Positions 63,070 to 64,000 of a stretch of 64,000 bases of DNA are shown piece by piece. The translations under genes were made by a program, and so were the position numbers. The first letter of the stretch is position 1. The number at the start of each line of letters is the position of its first letter. The notes beneath the pieces were generated by a model. That model did no database searches, was not told the DNA's origin, and saw only the letters and a program-made list of their open reading frames with translations. Source of the stretch: Hyphomonadaceae bacterium (GTDB lineage: Bacteria; Pseudomonadota; Alphaproteobacteria; Caulobacterales; Aquidulcibacteraceae); NCBI GenBank assembly GCA_019636095.1, contig JAHBYF010000009.1:86106-150105 (forward strand), in the 5' to 3' direction.

Positions 63070-63112
63070 AAGCTCCGCCGCCGGAGATCGGCTCCGGCTG
63101 GGTTCGGAGCTT
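63070..63112 (+). other. Nested inverted repeats upstream of the intact ardC
   Basis: Outer arms AAGCTCCG (63070-63077) and CGGAGCTT (63105-63112); inner arms CCGGAG (63081-63086) and CTCCGG (63092-63097) with a 5-nt loop. It ends 5 nt before the ATG at 63118 and would sequester the translation start region or act in single-stranded DNA. Confidence 0.65.
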
Positions 63113-63117
63113 CACCG

Positions 63118-64000
63118 ATGTCATCTTCTCAACGCGCCAGCATCTATGAGCGCATCACCGCCGACATTCTCGCCGCCATCGAGCGCGGCGCCGACAAATG
63201 GCGCATGCCCTGGCATCACGACGGTTCTCCCGCCGCGCGTCCCATCAATGTCGCAACCGGCGTTGCATATCGCGGCCTCAACATTCTCGCTCTGTGGGCC
63301 GCGGGCGAGCACGCAGGTTACACCCACGGTCTTTGGGGCACCTATCGCTGCTGGGCCAAGCTCGGCGCACAGGTTCGTAAAGGTGAGCGCGCAACGCTTG
63401 CCGTGTTCTGGAAGCGCACGGATGGCGCAGACAGCGACGATGAAGATTGCGCGCGTCGTCCGCGCATGTTCGCGCGCGGCTTCTCTCTCTTTAACATCGC
63501 GCAAGTCGACGACTATTCGGCGCCAGAGACCCCGCGCCTTCCCGAGAGCGAGCGCATCACGCATGCAGAGGCTTTCATCGCCGCGCTGAAGGTGCCCGTC
63601 GTGATCGGCGGCGACATGGCTTACTATCATCCCTCGACCGACACCGTACACCTGCCGCCGTTCGAGCGCTTCAAGGACGCCGTCTCTGCCATCGGAGTTA
63701 GTGTGCATGAGCATGCGCATGCATCGGGAGCAAAGCATCGGCTCGATCGCGATCTCACAGGGCGTTTCGGTTCTTTCTCTTATGCGATGGACGAAGCAAT
63801 TTCCGAATTGACCGCGAGTTTCATTCTCGCCGATCTCGGACTTGCTTGCGAACCGCGCCCAGATCACGCCGCTTACCTTGCATCGTGGATGGAGGTTTTG
63901 AAGTCCGACCCGCGCGCCATCTTCACCGCCGCGTCGAAGGCTCAGCAAGCCGCAGACTGGATGCATTCCATGCAGCCATCACGCAGCCAGGAGGCTGCGT
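63118..64000 (+). CDS. ardC: ArdC-type antirestriction/ssDNA-binding metalloprotein (runs off the edge)
   Basis: At least 294 codons, open at the window end. N-terminal ArdC domain (SIYERITADILAAIERGADK, RMPWHHDGSPAARPINVA, AYRGLNILALWAAGE) and the C-terminal zincin domain with VSVHEHAHASGAKHRLDRDL (HExxH-like HEHAH) and a downstream YAMDEAISELTASF Glu. It protects incoming DNA from restriction or aids its establishment. It is a paralogue of the broken gene at 59056, separated from it by the mer operon. Confidence 0.9.
   Translation, partial: MSSSQRASIYERITADILAAIERGADKWRMPWHHDGSPAARPINVATGVAYRGLNILALWAAGEHAGYTHGLWGTYRCWAKLGAQVRKGERATLAVFWKRTDGADSDDEDCARRPRMFARGFSLFNIAQVDDYSAPETPRLPESERITHAEAFIAALKVPVVIGGDMAYYHPSTDTVHLPPFERFKDAVSAIGVSVHEHAHASGAKHRLDRDLTGRFGSFSYAMDEAISELTASFILADLGLACEPRPDHAAYLASWMEVLKSDPRAIFTAASKAQQAADWMHSMQPSRSQEAA

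Noticed and set aside
63121..63966. 281-codon minus-strand frame at the right end
   Set aside because: It is the complement of the intact ardC, whose domains and HEHAH motif are unmistakable on the plus strand.

Overview
The window is high-GC DNA with tightly packed genes, many 4-nt start/stop overlaps and alphaproteobacterial gene families. These include an Atxe2-type lasso isopeptidase with FecI/FecR/TonB receptor, LuxI/LuxR, ArdC and a plasmid-type ParB. I infer an alphaproteobacterium, possibly of the Caulobacterales, Hyphomonadaceae or Sphingomonadales type. The species cannot be read from the sequence. The DNA looks like an accessory region (integrative element, plasmid or resistance island): it stacks five metal-resistance modules, several gene remnants and conjugative-element genes.

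Layout. 0-7.4 kb: copper module (copA multicopper oxidase, copB, small lipoprotein, PepSY protein, CusF-like protein, DUF2231 protein) bracketed by methyltransferases. 7.5-12.4 kb: a flippase pseudogene with three frameshifts, a tRNA-Thr, a CE15-like hydrolase, a DUF305 protein and a Csp-type copper-storage protein. 12.5-19.6 kb (minus strand): Cu/Ag RND efflux operon (small secreted protein, TolC, CusB-CusF fusion, CusA, CusF lipoprotein, Cys-rich protein). 19.9-20.6 kb: remnant of a Fic-type 'mobile mystery protein B'. 20.6-30.9 kb: MerR regulator, ICMT-like membrane methyltransferase, SRPBCC protein, methyltransferase and CDF transporter leading into a czcCBA-type divalent RND operon, then AhpD and small membrane proteins. 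31.1-41.0 kb (mostly minus): a second MerR/ICMT/methyltransferase/CDF module with lspA, a second methyltransferase, MAPEG, a Zn/Cd/Pb P-type ATPase, a PaaK-like ligase, lnt and an lpd remnant.

41.1-54.5 kb is the most interesting region: a lasso-peptide locus wired to quorum sensing. Two tandem XRE regulators share a duplicated operator with an unknown 114-aa gene, fecI, fecR, a FecA-like TonB receptor and a lasso isopeptidase on the plus strand. On the minus strand run luxR, luxI, a PhyH dioxygenase, a GntR regulator, two unusually short lasso precursor genes (14-residue cores), the fused RRE/leader peptidase and the macrolactam synthetase. An 18-bp perfect palindrome resembling the TraR tra box lies between luxR and luxI. 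The likely circuit is: quorum sensing controls production, the receptor senses or imports the peptide, FecR/FecI relays the signal, and the isopeptidase opens the ring.

54.7-64 kb: conjugative-element genes (TraF-like S26 peptidase, ParB-like protein, XRE regulator, SSB, ArdC). Strong inverted repeats precede parB-like, ssb and both ardC genes. A mer operon (merR divergent from merT-P-F-A plus a membrane protein) sits next to a broken ardC. An intact ardC paralogue runs off the right edge.
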